64,000 nucleotides of DNA from Chengkuizengella axinellae. GTDB taxonomy: Bacteria; Bacillota; Bacilli; Paenibacillales; KCTC-33759. The notes under the pieces were generated by a model. That model worked only from the letters and a program-made list of their open reading frames with translations. It was not told where the DNA came from and did no database searches. The first letter of the stretch is position 1, and every line of letters starts with the position of its first letter. Made by a program: the position numbers and the translations under genes. The DNA is taken from the NCBI RefSeq assembly GCF_030730905.1, contig NZ_JAVAMP010000013.1, forward strand, positions 62,001 to 126,000. The letters run 5' to 3'. Shown in pieces: positions 18,896-28,020 of this stretch.

Positions 18896-20170
18896 GTGAC
18901 TGAAAAAAAACTGAATGCTGTACAACTAAGCGGTCTTATTATTGGTCCTATATTGGGGTCAGGTATTATTCTACTTCCACCAATCATTTATAATGTTGCC
19001 GGGGATTATGCGATTTTTTCATGGATAACCATCATGTTGATGAATTGGTTCTTTGCTTATTTATTTGGTCAATTGAGTATACAGTTCCCCGGTGATTCTG
19101 GTGTGACGCAAGCAGTTGAGATTGTGTTTGGCAAATACATCAAGTACTTAACTTCCTTCTTTTTAATCGGTGCTGTTTGTTTTGGACCTATCGCCGTATT
19201 GATGACCGCTGCTCAATTCCTTCAATTTGATGGATTTTTATCAACAAAGTGGATGGCTGTTGTTTTATTGATCATTACGGTTTTAATACTATTACTAAAC
19301 GTTTCATTTATAGGAAAAATCGCTTTTATTTTGTCTTCTGTGTCCGCAGTGCTGCTATTCTCAGGAGGACTGACATCAATAATTCAGTATCCTAAAGCAG
19401 AATTTATTACAACAAGTTTTGATGTATCCTCATTTGGTTACAGTTTGTTATTGTTGTTTTGGACCATTGTTGGATGGGAAGTTATCGGTAATTACAGTAA
19501 TGAGGTTAAAGATGTGCGCTCGACGATACCGAAAGCGATTGGCTTCAGCGCACTGATCATTACTTTAGTATGCTTAATGGTAGCTGCCTCAATACAATGG
19601 GCCGCCATCCCTAATGTAAATGGAGCATCTCAGTTGACTGTTGCTAGCATTTTAACTCCTATTTTTGGAGGGTTTACCGGGCTGATTATGGGTCTAATTG
19701 TACCTGGTTTATGTTTGACTTCCATCATCCTATTTATTGGAGGAACAGCAAGGTTAATACGATCTTTATCAGATGAAGGAATATTACCGAAAAAATTAGG
19801 ATTTCGGACAAAAAGAAATATTCCACTAGGCGGAATTATCACACTTAGCAGTTTTCAGATCTTTCTATTTATCATGATCTTTTATGATTGGATCAACGTT
19901 ACTCAGCTTGTTGCTATAGCAGATGGATTTTTTATTAGTAACGTTTTTGTCACTATGTTAGCTGCTATTAAGCTATTTAATCAAAGGCTTGTAAAAATAT
20001 TAACAAGTGTAATGCTAATCGTTTTGCTCATATTTTTATCCTTTTCTTCACCATTTGTATTGATTTTCATAGCCATATTGACGTTCACTTTCGTATACAA
20101 ACAAATCAAGCATAACAGTAAATACTCCGCACCGACAAACTTAGGCACAGAGTATTCTACTCAAAATTGA
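18896..20170 (+). CDS. APC-superfamily amino acid permease
   Basis: 424 aa, about 12 membrane helices. TM1 has the unwound GPILGSGIILLPP motif of amino acid-polyamine-cation transporters; WTIVGWEVIGNYSNEVKDVR and RSTIPKAIGFSALIIT match TM6-loop. Likely an amino acid/H+ symporter; substrate unknown. Start GTG at 18896 with AGGAGA 9 nt upstream; an ATG 24 nt earlier lacks a site. Operon with the preceding small gene, divergent from the LysR regulator. Confidence 0.88.
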   Translation: MTEKKLNAVQLSGLIIGPILGSGIILLPPIIYNVAGDYAIFSWITIMLMNWFFAYLFGQLSIQFPGDSGVTQAVEIVFGKYIKYLTSFFLIGAVCFGPIAVLMTAAQFLQFDGFLSTKWMAVVLLIITVLILLLNVSFIGKIAFILSSVSAVLLFSGGLTSIIQYPKAEFITTSFDVSSFGYSLLLLFWTIVGWEVIGNYSNEVKDVRSTIPKAIGFSALIITLVCLMVAASIQWAAIPNVNGASQLTVASILTPIFGGFTGLIMGLIVPGLCLTSIILFIGGTARLIRSLSDEGILPKKLGFRTKRNIPLGGIITLSSFQIFLFIMIFYDWINVTQLVAIADGFFISNVFVTMLAAIKLFNQRLVKILTSVMLIVLLIFLSFSSPFVLIFIAILTFTFVYKQIKHNSKYSAPTNLGTEYSTQN

Positions 20171-20229
20171 GAATATATTCATCCTGATGGATGATTTGCG
20201 ACAATGGCTTTATTTGAATTTATCACTGA

Positions 20230-20286
20230 AGATCCTACCTTAAGGATAATCGCAATTCCTGACTTTAGTGTAATGTCTGTAGGATC
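20230..20286. other. weak inverted repeat between convergent permease and proB
   Basis: AGATCCTAC (20230-20238) / GTAGGATCT (20278-20286), 39-nt loop, no T-run. Could be a weak terminator or the remains of an element. Confidence 0.3.
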
Positions 20287-20347
20287 TAAGGTGACATTCA
20301 ATCTAGCTCATAAATCATGCCGTTCATTTATTCTATTCGTTCATCAT

Positions 20348-21478
20348 TTATAAATTTGCAGGGACCGATATATCAAAATAAACAAAATCATTTCGATCCA
20401 CTACAGTACAATCAGGATATTGTTGTAATTTCTCCATTGATTGCTGTTTGAGCACTTTCAATTGATCTGAAGAGAAACTAACTACACCTAATCCTAATTC
20501 CTCACCTTCTGGATCCACAATTCTCACAACGTCCTCTTTTAAAAATGGTCCCTTCACGTTATAAATATCTTTAATATCTAAGTTTTTCTTACTTTCTACC
20601 ATATCTTGTTTCACTCTTTTACTAATCGTTAGTTCTCCTTCAGGCTCTGAATGGAACGCAATCCAGCACTTCTTTTTATTTAAAATAATTTTTCTCTTTT
20701 TTTGTTCAAAATAAGTGCCTTTCGCTTTTTTATTTACAGCATCATACAATATATTTTTACTATCAGCTTTACCCAGGAATACTGGAATACCTGATGCCAT
20801 AGCGATCTTCACTGCGTCCAACTTCGACCTCATCCCCCCAGTACCCACTGCACTGCCTGCATCTCCTGCAACGGCTTCAATGTCTGACGTTATTTCCTGG
20901 ACATTTTTCAATAACTTCGCATTTGTATCCTTTTTTGGATCAGAATTAAAAAGGCCGTCAATATCAGATAATATGATAAGTTTATCCGCATCTATTAAAC
21001 CTGCTACTTTCGCAGACAATATGTCGTTGTTGCCAAATTTCAAATTATCTACAGTTAACGTATCATTCTCATTAATAATGGGAATGATTCCTCGTTCTAA
21101 CAGTACATTCATTGTGTTTTGTACATTGCCATATCGATTCTTATCTGAAAAATCATCTCTAGTAATCAATATTTGTGAAGCAACGTAACCATGTGATATG
21201 AAAAGGTCTGAATAGGATTCCATTAATAGACCTTGACCGATGGAAGCCGCTGCTTGTTTTTCTGGTAATGATTCAGGACGCTTAAAACACCCTAATTTGC
21301 GGTACCCAGCGGCCACTGCTCCTGAAGAAACAACCACAACTTCATGTCCCTCATCTTTTAGCTGTACAATCTCATTTACTATTTTTTCCAACTTTCTTCT
21401 ACTCACTTCTCCGTTCATACTAGTTAATGAACTGCTTCCAATTTTAACAACAATTTTTTGTGATTGAGAAGGAGTCAA
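20348..21478 (-). CDS. proB: glutamate 5-kinase
   Basis: 376 aa with both domains: amino acid kinase (10-260; VVKIGSSSLTS, VVVVSSGAVAAGYRKLG, IPIINENDTLTVDN, GTGGMRSKLDAVKIA) and a C-terminal PUA domain (about 277-370). First committed step of proline synthesis; normally feedback inhibited by proline through the kinase domain. TTG start with GGAGTG 7 nt upstream. Follows proC by 37 bp in one operon. proA, the usual partner, is not in the window. Confidence 0.96.
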   Translation of the reverse strand: MTPSQSQKIVVKIGSSSLTSMNGEVSRRKLEKIVNEIVQLKDEGHEVVVVSSGAVAAGYRKLGCFKRPESLPEKQAAASIGQGLLMESYSDLFISHGYVASQILITRDDFSDKNRYGNVQNTMNVLLERGIIPIINENDTLTVDNLKFGNNDILSAKVAGLIDADKLIILSDIDGLFNSDPKKDTNAKLLKNVQEITSDIEAVAGDAGSAVGTGGMRSKLDAVKIAMASGIPVFLGKADSKNILYDAVNKKAKGTYFEQKKRKIILNKKKCWIAFHSEPEGELTISKRVKQDMVESKKNLDIKDIYNVKGPFLKEDVVRIVDPEGEELGLGVVSFSSDQLKVLKQQSMEKLQQYPDCTVVDRNDFVYFDISVPANL

Positions 21479-21515
21479 AATAAATCACTCCAATTGACTA
21501 ATTTTTTTGTTATTT

Positions 21516-22361
21516 TCATGATGTGCCAGCGACCTCCAGAATTTTTTCTTTATTTAATTCACGTGAGCGTTTTGCTGCCGATTGAATGGCTTGTGAAATT
21601 GCCTTCCCTCCACCATATTTTTGTAAAGCCTGTAAACCTGCTGCTGTCGTTCCATTTGGAGAGGTTACATTTTTTCTAAGTTTTGATGGTGACTCTGCTT
21701 GTTCATCCATCATTTTGGATGCTCCCAACATTGTTTGAATGCTGATTTGTCGAGCTGTCTCTTCATCTATGCCTCCAGCAATGGCAGTTTGTTCAATATG
21801 CTCTATTAAATAATAAAAATAAGCTGGCCCACTACCTGCAATCCCAGTAAAAAGATCCATCTGATCCTCTTCTATTGTATAAACCTCACCGAAACAACCA
21901 AGTAATTCTTTACAAAGGTAAGCCATAGTCTCACTAACATAGGTTCCGATCGACATCCCCGTTGCTGATTCTCTTACCATACTTGAAGTATTGGGCATAG
22001 CTCTAACAACCTGCTGTTTTTTGTTTAAACGATCCTCTATATAGGAGGTTGAAATGCCTGCCATGACTGAAATGACAACTTGATCCGATCTTATTTTATC
22101 TTTGATAAACAAAAGTGCAGCCTCTGCATCTTTTGGTTTCATTGCTAGTACCAGTATATCTATTTCATCAAAAGCTACTTCTTCTTTGACTCTCCCTTGA
22201 ATACCATACCTTGCTGTCATCGAATGTAGTTTTTGTTCATTACTATGATTTGTAACAATGATGTGATGACTTGGCAGCTTGTTTGCATGAATAATGCCTG
22301 AAATCATAGCTTCTGCCATGGATCCAGCACCTAAAAAAGCCACCTTTTTGTTGTGTAACAT
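21516..22361 (-). CDS. proC: pyrroline-5-carboxylate reductase
   Basis: 281 aa. NADP-binding AFLGAGSMAEAMISGI (8-24), VVRAMPNTSSMVRESATGMS, and the C-terminal signature region GIAGSGPAYFYYLIEHI ... SPNGTTAAGLQAL. Last step of proline synthesis. AGGAGTGG before ATG. First gene of proC-proB. No T-box or other leader recognised in its upstream region. Confidence 0.95.
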   Translation of the reverse strand: MLHNKKVAFLGAGSMAEAMISGIIHANKLPSHHIIVTNHSNEQKLHSMTARYGIQGRVKEEVAFDEIDILVLAMKPKDAEAALLFIKDKIRSDQVVISVMAGISTSYIEDRLNKKQQVVRAMPNTSSMVRESATGMSIGTYVSETMAYLCKELLGCFGEVYTIEEDQMDLFTGIAGSGPAYFYYLIEHIEQTAIAGGIDEETARQISIQTMLGASKMMDEQAESPSKLRKNVTSPNGTTAAGLQALQKYGGGKAISQAIQSAAKRSRELNKEKILEVAGTS

Positions 22362-23102
22362 AAATTTTTTCCACTCCTGTTGTTTATATATTTGTATATA
22401 CTCTGCTTGCCGAATAACGCTACTTTATATATTGTACAGAACAACTTGTCATTATAAAAACACCATAACTATGGTTTACAGGTGTCCTCATTGTATTGAA
22501 TACAGTCATACGTATTTGATATACGTGATTCTTATATATCCTTCAATATGATCTGTTATACTGGCGTATGATCTACATGGAGGTATATTATTTAGCAAAA
22601 TATACAACAACCACAAAAGTGAGTGAAATATTGGTAGTGAAATTCCTATTACTTTTGGAGGGCTTGTACCTTATTATTTATGAGAGTTGGAATTATTTCC
22701 TTTACGGACTGAGCGTTGTTACATCAATAAGACAGGAATACAACTCATAATTAAGGACAAAAAAAGGGATAATATCCATATTAAGATTCAGATTTTAATT
22801 AAGGGGCTCCTCTTATATTGGCTACTACATTAAAAAATCGTAAAAATAAAACTAAAAAAACACTAATAATAGCATAATCCCCATAATTATTAACCAGAGA
22901 ATAGTGGTGTTTTTTTTGAAATTCCATTCATACAATTTGTTGAAATTGATTCAGCATTTAGCTAAACCATCTGTGATGGATTCTTTTATCAATGTTTTTC
23001 AAAATTAGAAGGTAATATTGAATTTATTGAAAATGGGGATTCTTACAACATTAAAAATAAACACCTCACTTTTTTAATAAAAAAATGTAGAAAAATTATC
23101 AA
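22362..23102. other. 740-bp AT-rich region without intact genes
   Basis: Only short frames without sites. Contains the proC promoter on the minus strand, an inverted repeat ACGTAT/ATACGT near 22509-22525, and a terminator-like structure at about 22852-22918 (AACACTA / TAGTG-GTGTT followed by eight T). The 3' end runs into the degraded opuAA gene, whose first 50 or so codons are not recognisable here. Confidence 0.45.
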
Positions 23103-24015
23103 ATTATGGGTTTAACATTGAATTTTTCAGTCATGAAGGGTGAGATTTTCGTCATCATGGGGCTGTCGGGCAGTGGTAAATCAACCTTGATAAGGTTACT
23201 TAATCGACTCATTGAACCTACCAGTGGTCAAATTCTTATCAATGGAGAAAATTTAACCCATATGACAAAAACAAAACTTCTAGAGGTACGCAGACAAAAA
23301 ATGAGTATGGTATTTCAAAAATTTGCACTCTTCCCTCATCGAACGGTTTTGAAAAATACAGAGTATGGGCTAGAACTACAAGGAACGGATAGGCATTTAG
23401 TGCATTAGATCCATTAATAAGAAAAGAAATGCAGGATGAATTATTAAGCTTGCAGTCCACCATGAATAAAACCATCATTTTTATTACACATGATTTGGAT
23501 GAAGCACTTCGTATCGGAGATCGTATTGCATTAATGAAAGATGGGAAGATCGTCCAAATAGGTACACCTGAGGAAATTCTAATGAATCCTGCAAATCGTT
23601 ATGTAGAAAAATTTGTTGAAGATGTGGATTTATCCAAAGTTTTACTGCAAATCATGTAATGAAATCTCCAGAGACGGTTCAAGTGACTAAAGGGCCTCGA
23701 GTTGCTTTGCAGTTAATGAAAGAGAGAGCCATTTCTTCTATTTTTGTGGTAGATAAAAACAATAGTTTACTAGGCATTATAACAGCTAAGGATGCATTAG
23801 ATGCAATAGAAACTAATAAAACTATTGAGGATATTTTAATCATAGATATACCTACAGTAAAAAGAGATCGTATATTAACAGACATATTTAATATGATTGC
23901 AGAAACCCAACATCCAATTGCAGTGATAGATGATGAACACAAAATAAAGGGCGCATTGATTAAGGGAGCCGTACTTGGTGCACTGGCTGGTAATGACGAA
24001 CATATTAATATTTAA
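23103..24015 (+). pseudogene. opuAA: opuAA: glycine betaine ABC transporter ATPase, broken
   Basis: Three frames together give an OpuAA/ProV-like ATPase. Fragment 1 (to about 23396): Walker [19 protein letters not shown] and Q-loop [20 protein letters not shown]. The frame then jumps: [18 protein letters not shown] continues in another frame at 23394, so about 60 codons with the LSGGMQQRVGLARAL signature and Walker B are deleted. Fragment 2 has H-loop [20 protein letters not shown]. At about 23645 one missing base (GTTTTACTG for GTTTTAACTG) shifts into fragment 3, the intact tandem CBS domains. The N-terminus is also lost. Non-functional. Confidence 0.9.
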
Positions 24016-24043
24016 AATTGTACAAAAAATAAGGAGTTGAAGT

Positions 24044-24887
24044 ATGAATATTCCTAAAATCCCTTTATCAGATTGGGTTGAACTTCTTATAGATTGGTTA
24101 ATTATTCAATTTGATCAGTTTTTTGAAGGCATTTCAAATGGATTATCATTCATCGTTGAAAAAATGGTAGATATATTGGACTGGTTTTATGTATTTCCAT
24201 TTGCTATGTTCGTTGCAATTCTAGCATGGTGGCTTGGTGGACGCAATTGGAAAATGGGTTTGTTTACATTGTTAGGATTACTGTTCATTGACAATCTGGG
24301 TTACTGGGAATCCATGTTAAATACACTTGCATTAGTCATAACTGCCGTATTTATTACTATTCTATTAGGTATTCCAATCGGAATTTGGGCTTCACAAAGT
24401 TCACTTTTCAGAAATATTACCATGCCAGTTTTAGATTTTATGCAAACCAGCTTTTGTATATTTATTGCCTGCTATCTTTTTCTTTAATATTGGTGAAGTT
24501 CCAGGTATAGTAGCATCTATTATTTTTGCGATACCACCTGTGATACGTTTAACCATATTAGGGATCCAACAAGTACCAGAGGATCTTATTGAAGCATCAG
24601 AAGCTTTCGGGTCCACAACTGCTCAACGCTTAATTAAAGTTCAACTACCTTTGGCCATGCCAACGATATTGGCAGGAATTAATCAATGCATCATGTTAGC
24701 ATTGTCCATGGTTGTAATTGCCTCTATGGTAGGTGCTCCAGGTTTAGGAGCAGATGTATATCGCGCAGTGGGACAACTGAAAATAGGCATTGGGTTTGAG
24801 GCTGGTATATCCATCGTAGTGATTGCGATCATTCTTGATCGATTAACACATAATATAGGAAGAAATAAAACAGAGGGAAATAAGTAA
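24044..24887 (+). pseudogene. opuAB: opuAB: glycine betaine permease, frameshifted
   Basis: OpuAB/ProW-like permease in two frames. The N-terminal part (IPLSDWVELLIDWLI to PVLDFMQT) is normal; a 5-bp deletion near 24445 turns the expected [19 protein letters not shown] into [16 protein letters not shown]-stop, and the correct frame resumes as [20 protein letters not shown] with the EAA loop [20 protein letters not shown]. Expected sequence ACCATGCCAGC has CCA repeats around the lost 5 bp. Same operon as opuAA and opuAC. Confidence 0.9.
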
Positions 24888-25537
24888 TGTTTAAAAAAAT
24901 GAGTGTTTTAAGTTTAATGTTAGTTTTAGCACTAGTTGTATCTGCATGTGCTCAATCTAACGAAGAATCAGGTGAAGGTGCAGGGACTGATAGCGAATCC
25001 GTAGGTGAAAGTGTAAACTATCAAATTATAGGTATTGATCCAGGTGCGGGACTGATGAAAGCAACGGCTGATGTAATCGATCAATATGAATTAGAGGATT
25101 GGAAATTAGTCGAAGGTTCCAGCGCGGCAATGGCTGCAGCACTAAAAAAAGCTTACGATAAAAAGGAACCTATCATTGTTACAAGTTGGACACCACACTG
25201 GATGTTTTCTAAATTCGACCTTAAATATTTGGAAGATCCATTAGGTATATATGGTGAGGATGAGAATATTCATACGATTGTGAGAAATGGTCTAGCTGAA
25301 GATCTTCCAACTGCATATCAAGTTTTAGATCAGTTTGATTGGACATCTGATGATATGGCTAATGTGATGGTGTCTATTCAAGAAGGAACATCTCCTGAAG
25401 ATGCAGCAGAACAATGGGTGTCAGAAAACGCTGATCTAGTTGAAGCTTGGACAGATGGTGCGGAATCTGTAGATGGAGATGATATTTCGATTGCTTATGT
25501 AGCTTGGGATAGTGAAATCGCATTCCGGAACTTTTAA
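24887..25537 (+). pseudogene. opuAC: opuAC: glycine betaine-binding lipoprotein, truncated
   Basis: 216 aa. Lipoprotein signal with LVVSACAQS (Cys near residue 21), then the ligand-binding half NYQIIGIDPGAGLMKATADV, EGSSAAMAAALKKAYDKKEP, VTSWTPHWMFSKFDLKYLED. Family members run about 290 aa; this one stops right after YVAWDSEIA. The next codons in another frame read IPELLKNLS-stop, which looks like the natural C-terminus, so an internal out-of-frame deletion of about 80 codons is likely. The overlap ATG with opuAB stop is the ancestral coupling. Confidence 0.85.
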
Positions 25538-25543
25538 AAAACT

Positions 25544-25584
25544 TAAGCTAACCCATGATAATATCCAGGGTTAGCTTATTTTGT
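25544..25584 (+). terminator. terminator of the decayed opuA operon
   Basis: Perfect 11-bp stem TAAGCTAACCC / GGGTTAGCTTA, 13-nt loop, then TTTTGTT. Confidence 0.8.
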
Positions 25585-25652
25585 TACTAGCCTCGTAAAT
25601 ATATTTTTAAGTCACCACTTCCTTGTGGCTAACACCGACACCATAGTTGAAT

Positions 25653-26552
25653 TTAAGTTTTTGTATTTGAATGGTGATTACGAGTTATTATGACTCCCAT
25701 TCCTGTAAATGTAAGTAATATTCCAATCATTTGTAATATGCTTGGACGAAAACCGATGATCATTGTATCTAATAAAATAGCAACTATAGGATCTAAAAAG
25801 ACAAGTACAGAGATCAATCTCGTTGGTAAGAATCGAACACTTCCAAAAAACAATAAATATACCACACCTGTATGTATGACTCCTATAATCGTAATCGCAA
25901 TCCAATGATGAAATTGAAGTCCAGAAAAAGCACCAAAGCTAACTAAAGGAAATAACAAAATGGAACCTAGTGTTGTTTGAATCACAGTCACAGCATATGG
26001 AGACAACTGTTGAATACCTTTACTAAGGAGCGTAAGCAAAGCATAAAGAATAGCTGCTAAAAAAGGCCAAACAAGTCCTGATGATAACAATTGATGAAAC
26101 GGTGTATCTGTGCCCAAACCAGATATTAACATCGTTCCTATAAAGCAGATCAATATAGAACTGATGGCTATCCAAGTCAGTTTTTCTTTATAAAATAAAC
26201 TTCCCAGGAGAAGAACAATGACAGGTGCTAAATAGTAGATGGAAATAGCCACCGTGATCGACATCATTTCAAATGCCTTAAATAAAAACACCCAATTTAA
26301 TACGAGGATTACACCGCATAATAACACACGTTTTATCTCTTGCATGTCCCAGTTTTCATCTTTAAATTTCCCAGTCAACAACCAAAAAGCACCTAAAAAT
26401 AAAGAGGCGAAAACACAACGGACAAAAACCAACTCAAATGCTTGAAGTCCTGTTTGTACTGCTATAAACCCAATGGAACCGAAAATAGACATAGCTATGA
26501 TCATACTTATCGTAGCCATAGATTTTTTAGAGCGTTGTAATAGAAGACTCAA
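25653..26552 (-). CDS. EamA-family (DMT) membrane transporter
   Basis: 299 aa, ten hydrophobic helices as two EamA repeats (about 14-140 and 160-290). SIYYLAPVIVLLLGSLFYKE and FLDPIVAILLDTMI are the end-of-repeat motifs. Exporter of amino acids or metabolites; substrate unknown. TTG start at 26552 preceded by GGTAGGTG. Monocistronic. Confidence 0.85.
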   Translation of the reverse strand: MSLLLQRSKKSMATISMIIAMSIFGSIGFIAVQTGLQAFELVFVRCVFASLFLGAFWLLTGKFKDENWDMQEIKRVLLCGVILVLNWVFLFKAFEMMSITVAISIYYLAPVIVLLLGSLFYKEKLTWIAISSILICFIGTMLISGLGTDTPFHQLLSSGLVWPFLAAILYALLTLLSKGIQQLSPYAVTVIQTTLGSILLFPLVSFGAFSGLQFHHWIAITIIGVIHTGVVYLLFFGSVRFLPTRLISVLVFLDPIVAILLDTMIIGFRPSILQMIGILLTFTGMGVIITRNHHSNTKT

Positions 26553-26684
26553 AAAAACACCTACCTTATGGTGTGAATGTTATAAAAATTCACTTCAAAA
26601 CTATCCTAATATATGAAATGAAGATATGAAATTTTAGTATTTTTCAATTGTATAACACAAGGTGTATTATAGGAAATGATTTCT

Positions 26685-26721
26685 CAAAAAAATAAAGCAT
26701 TGGAGAATTTCCCAATGCTTT
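26685..26721 (-). terminator. terminator of the sugar ABC operon
   Basis: Stem AAAGCATTGG / CCAATGCTTT; on the minus strand it is followed by ATTTTTTT. About 125 bp after the permease stop. Confidence 0.75.
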
Positions 26722-26846
26722 TACTTTTAATATTTATAACTTTTCATATCTCCAATTGGATGTTACGAGGGTTGTTAAAACCTGAGGTCCCCGGAAAGTA
26801 TTAGGAAACTCCTTCAATGAAATCACTTCACTTTTTTGGGGTAAAT

Positions 26847-28019
26847 CTACCCTTTATTTTTTCTTTGTCTGCTGTAGATATCCATCCAGACTGCAAGAAT
26901 TAAGATACCACCCTTAACGATGTATTGCCAGAACGTTTCAACACTCATTAGACTCATACCATTATCTAAACTTGCCATAACTAAGGCACCGATAATCGCA
27001 CCCGAAATCGTACCTGCTCCACCTAGTAAACTCGTTCCACCAATTACAGCAGCAGCGATTGCATCCAACTCATACATAGTACCAGCATTCACCGTTGCAG
27101 AACCAACCCTAGCTGTCAATAAAATACCTGCAATTGCAGCTAACGTATTTCCTAATACGAACAACATCAATGTTCTTCTTTTAATATTAATCCCTGATAA
27201 ACGAGCGGCTTCTGGATTTCCACCTATTGCATAAATTTGTCTTCCATACACTGTATTTTTAGCAATAAACGTAAAGATGATCGCTAGGAAGATAACAACA
27301 AAAATTGGAATTGGGATTCCTTTATAGTCATTCATCGCTAACACAAAAGTAAAGACAATGATAGATACTAATACAATTTTCAACAAGCTAAGAACCATCG
27401 GCTCAATGTCAAAACCAAACTTCTTACGAGAAACTCTTTTTAAAACTAGAAGTAAAGTAAACACAACAACAGCTAGTACTCCAACAACTATTCCCCATTC
27501 TTGAGGAACATAACCTGTACCTACCGTTTTAAATCCATCTGACAATCCGGAGATCGTTCTACTATCACTAATTCCTAATAAAACACCTCTAAAAATCAAC
27601 ATACCACCTAATGTTACGATAAAAGCGGGTACAGCACGATAAGCAACCCACCAACCTTGCCATAATCCAACTAATGCACCAAAAGCAATGGTTACAGCAA
27701 AAACAACTATTGCGTTCCAGTCATAGGTTGAATTTAAGATAGCCGCAACTCCACCTGTTAAACCAACCAATGAACCAACAGACAAATCAATATGACCTGC
27801 GACAATAATTAAAACCATTCCAACTGCTAGTACGGATGTAACAGACATTTGATTGAATAAATTCGATAGATTTCGAGGTTCTATAAAACTACCGCCACTA
27901 AGGAATGTGAATAATATCCAAATTAATACTAGAGCTGCAATCATTGTATAAGCCCTAAGATCAAATGCAATCCACTTCACTTTTTGTTTGTTTTGTACCA
28001 ATTCTGTATTTGTACTCAT
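26847..28019 (-). CDS. xylH: sugar ABC transporter permease (XylH/GguB type)
   Basis: 390 aa, about ten helices, RbsC/XylH superfamily. GMVLIIVAGHIDLSVGSLVG and IAAAVIGGTSLLGGAGTISG are the family hallmarks; GGNPEAARLSGINIKRR is the ATPase contact loop. The length above 380 aa with extra helices is typical of XylH/GguB rather than RbsC. Starts 1 bp after the ATPase gene stop, whose end supplies GGAGG. Specificity for xylose is inferred from neighbours; arabinose or galactose remain possible. Confidence 0.85.
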   Translation of the reverse strand: MSTNTELVQNKQKVKWIAFDLRAYTMIAALVLIWILFTFLSGGSFIEPRNLSNLFNQMSVTSVLAVGMVLIIVAGHIDLSVGSLVGLTGGVAAILNSTYDWNAIVVFAVTIAFGALVGLWQGWWVAYRAVPAFIVTLGGMLIFRGVLLGISDSRTISGLSDGFKTVGTGYVPQEWGIVVGVLAVVVFTLLLVLKRVSRKKFGFDIEPMVLSLLKIVLVSIIVFTFVLAMNDYKGIPIPIFVVIFLAIIFTFIAKNTVYGRQIYAIGGNPEAARLSGINIKRRTLMLFVLGNTLAAIAGILLTARVGSATVNAGTMYELDAIAAAVIGGTSLLGGAGTISGAIIGALVMASLDNGMSLMSVETFWQYIVKGGILILAVWMDIYSRQRKNKG

Positions 28020-28020
28020 T

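Noticed and set aside
20715-21188. 157-codon frame antisense to proB
   Set aside because: Entirely inside proB on the opposite strand, no ribosome-binding site; a shadow frame.
22362-22560. Possible T-box or other riboswitch before proC
   Set aside because: Looked for the T-box core GGGTGG-ACC and other leader cores on the minus strand; none found.
22568-22750. 60-codon plus-strand frame before the opuA operon
   Set aside because: No site before its ATG and no recognisable sequence; probably chance in AT-rich DNA.
26920-27234. 104-codon frame antisense to the sugar permease
   Set aside because: Shadow of xylH with biased composition and no translation signal.
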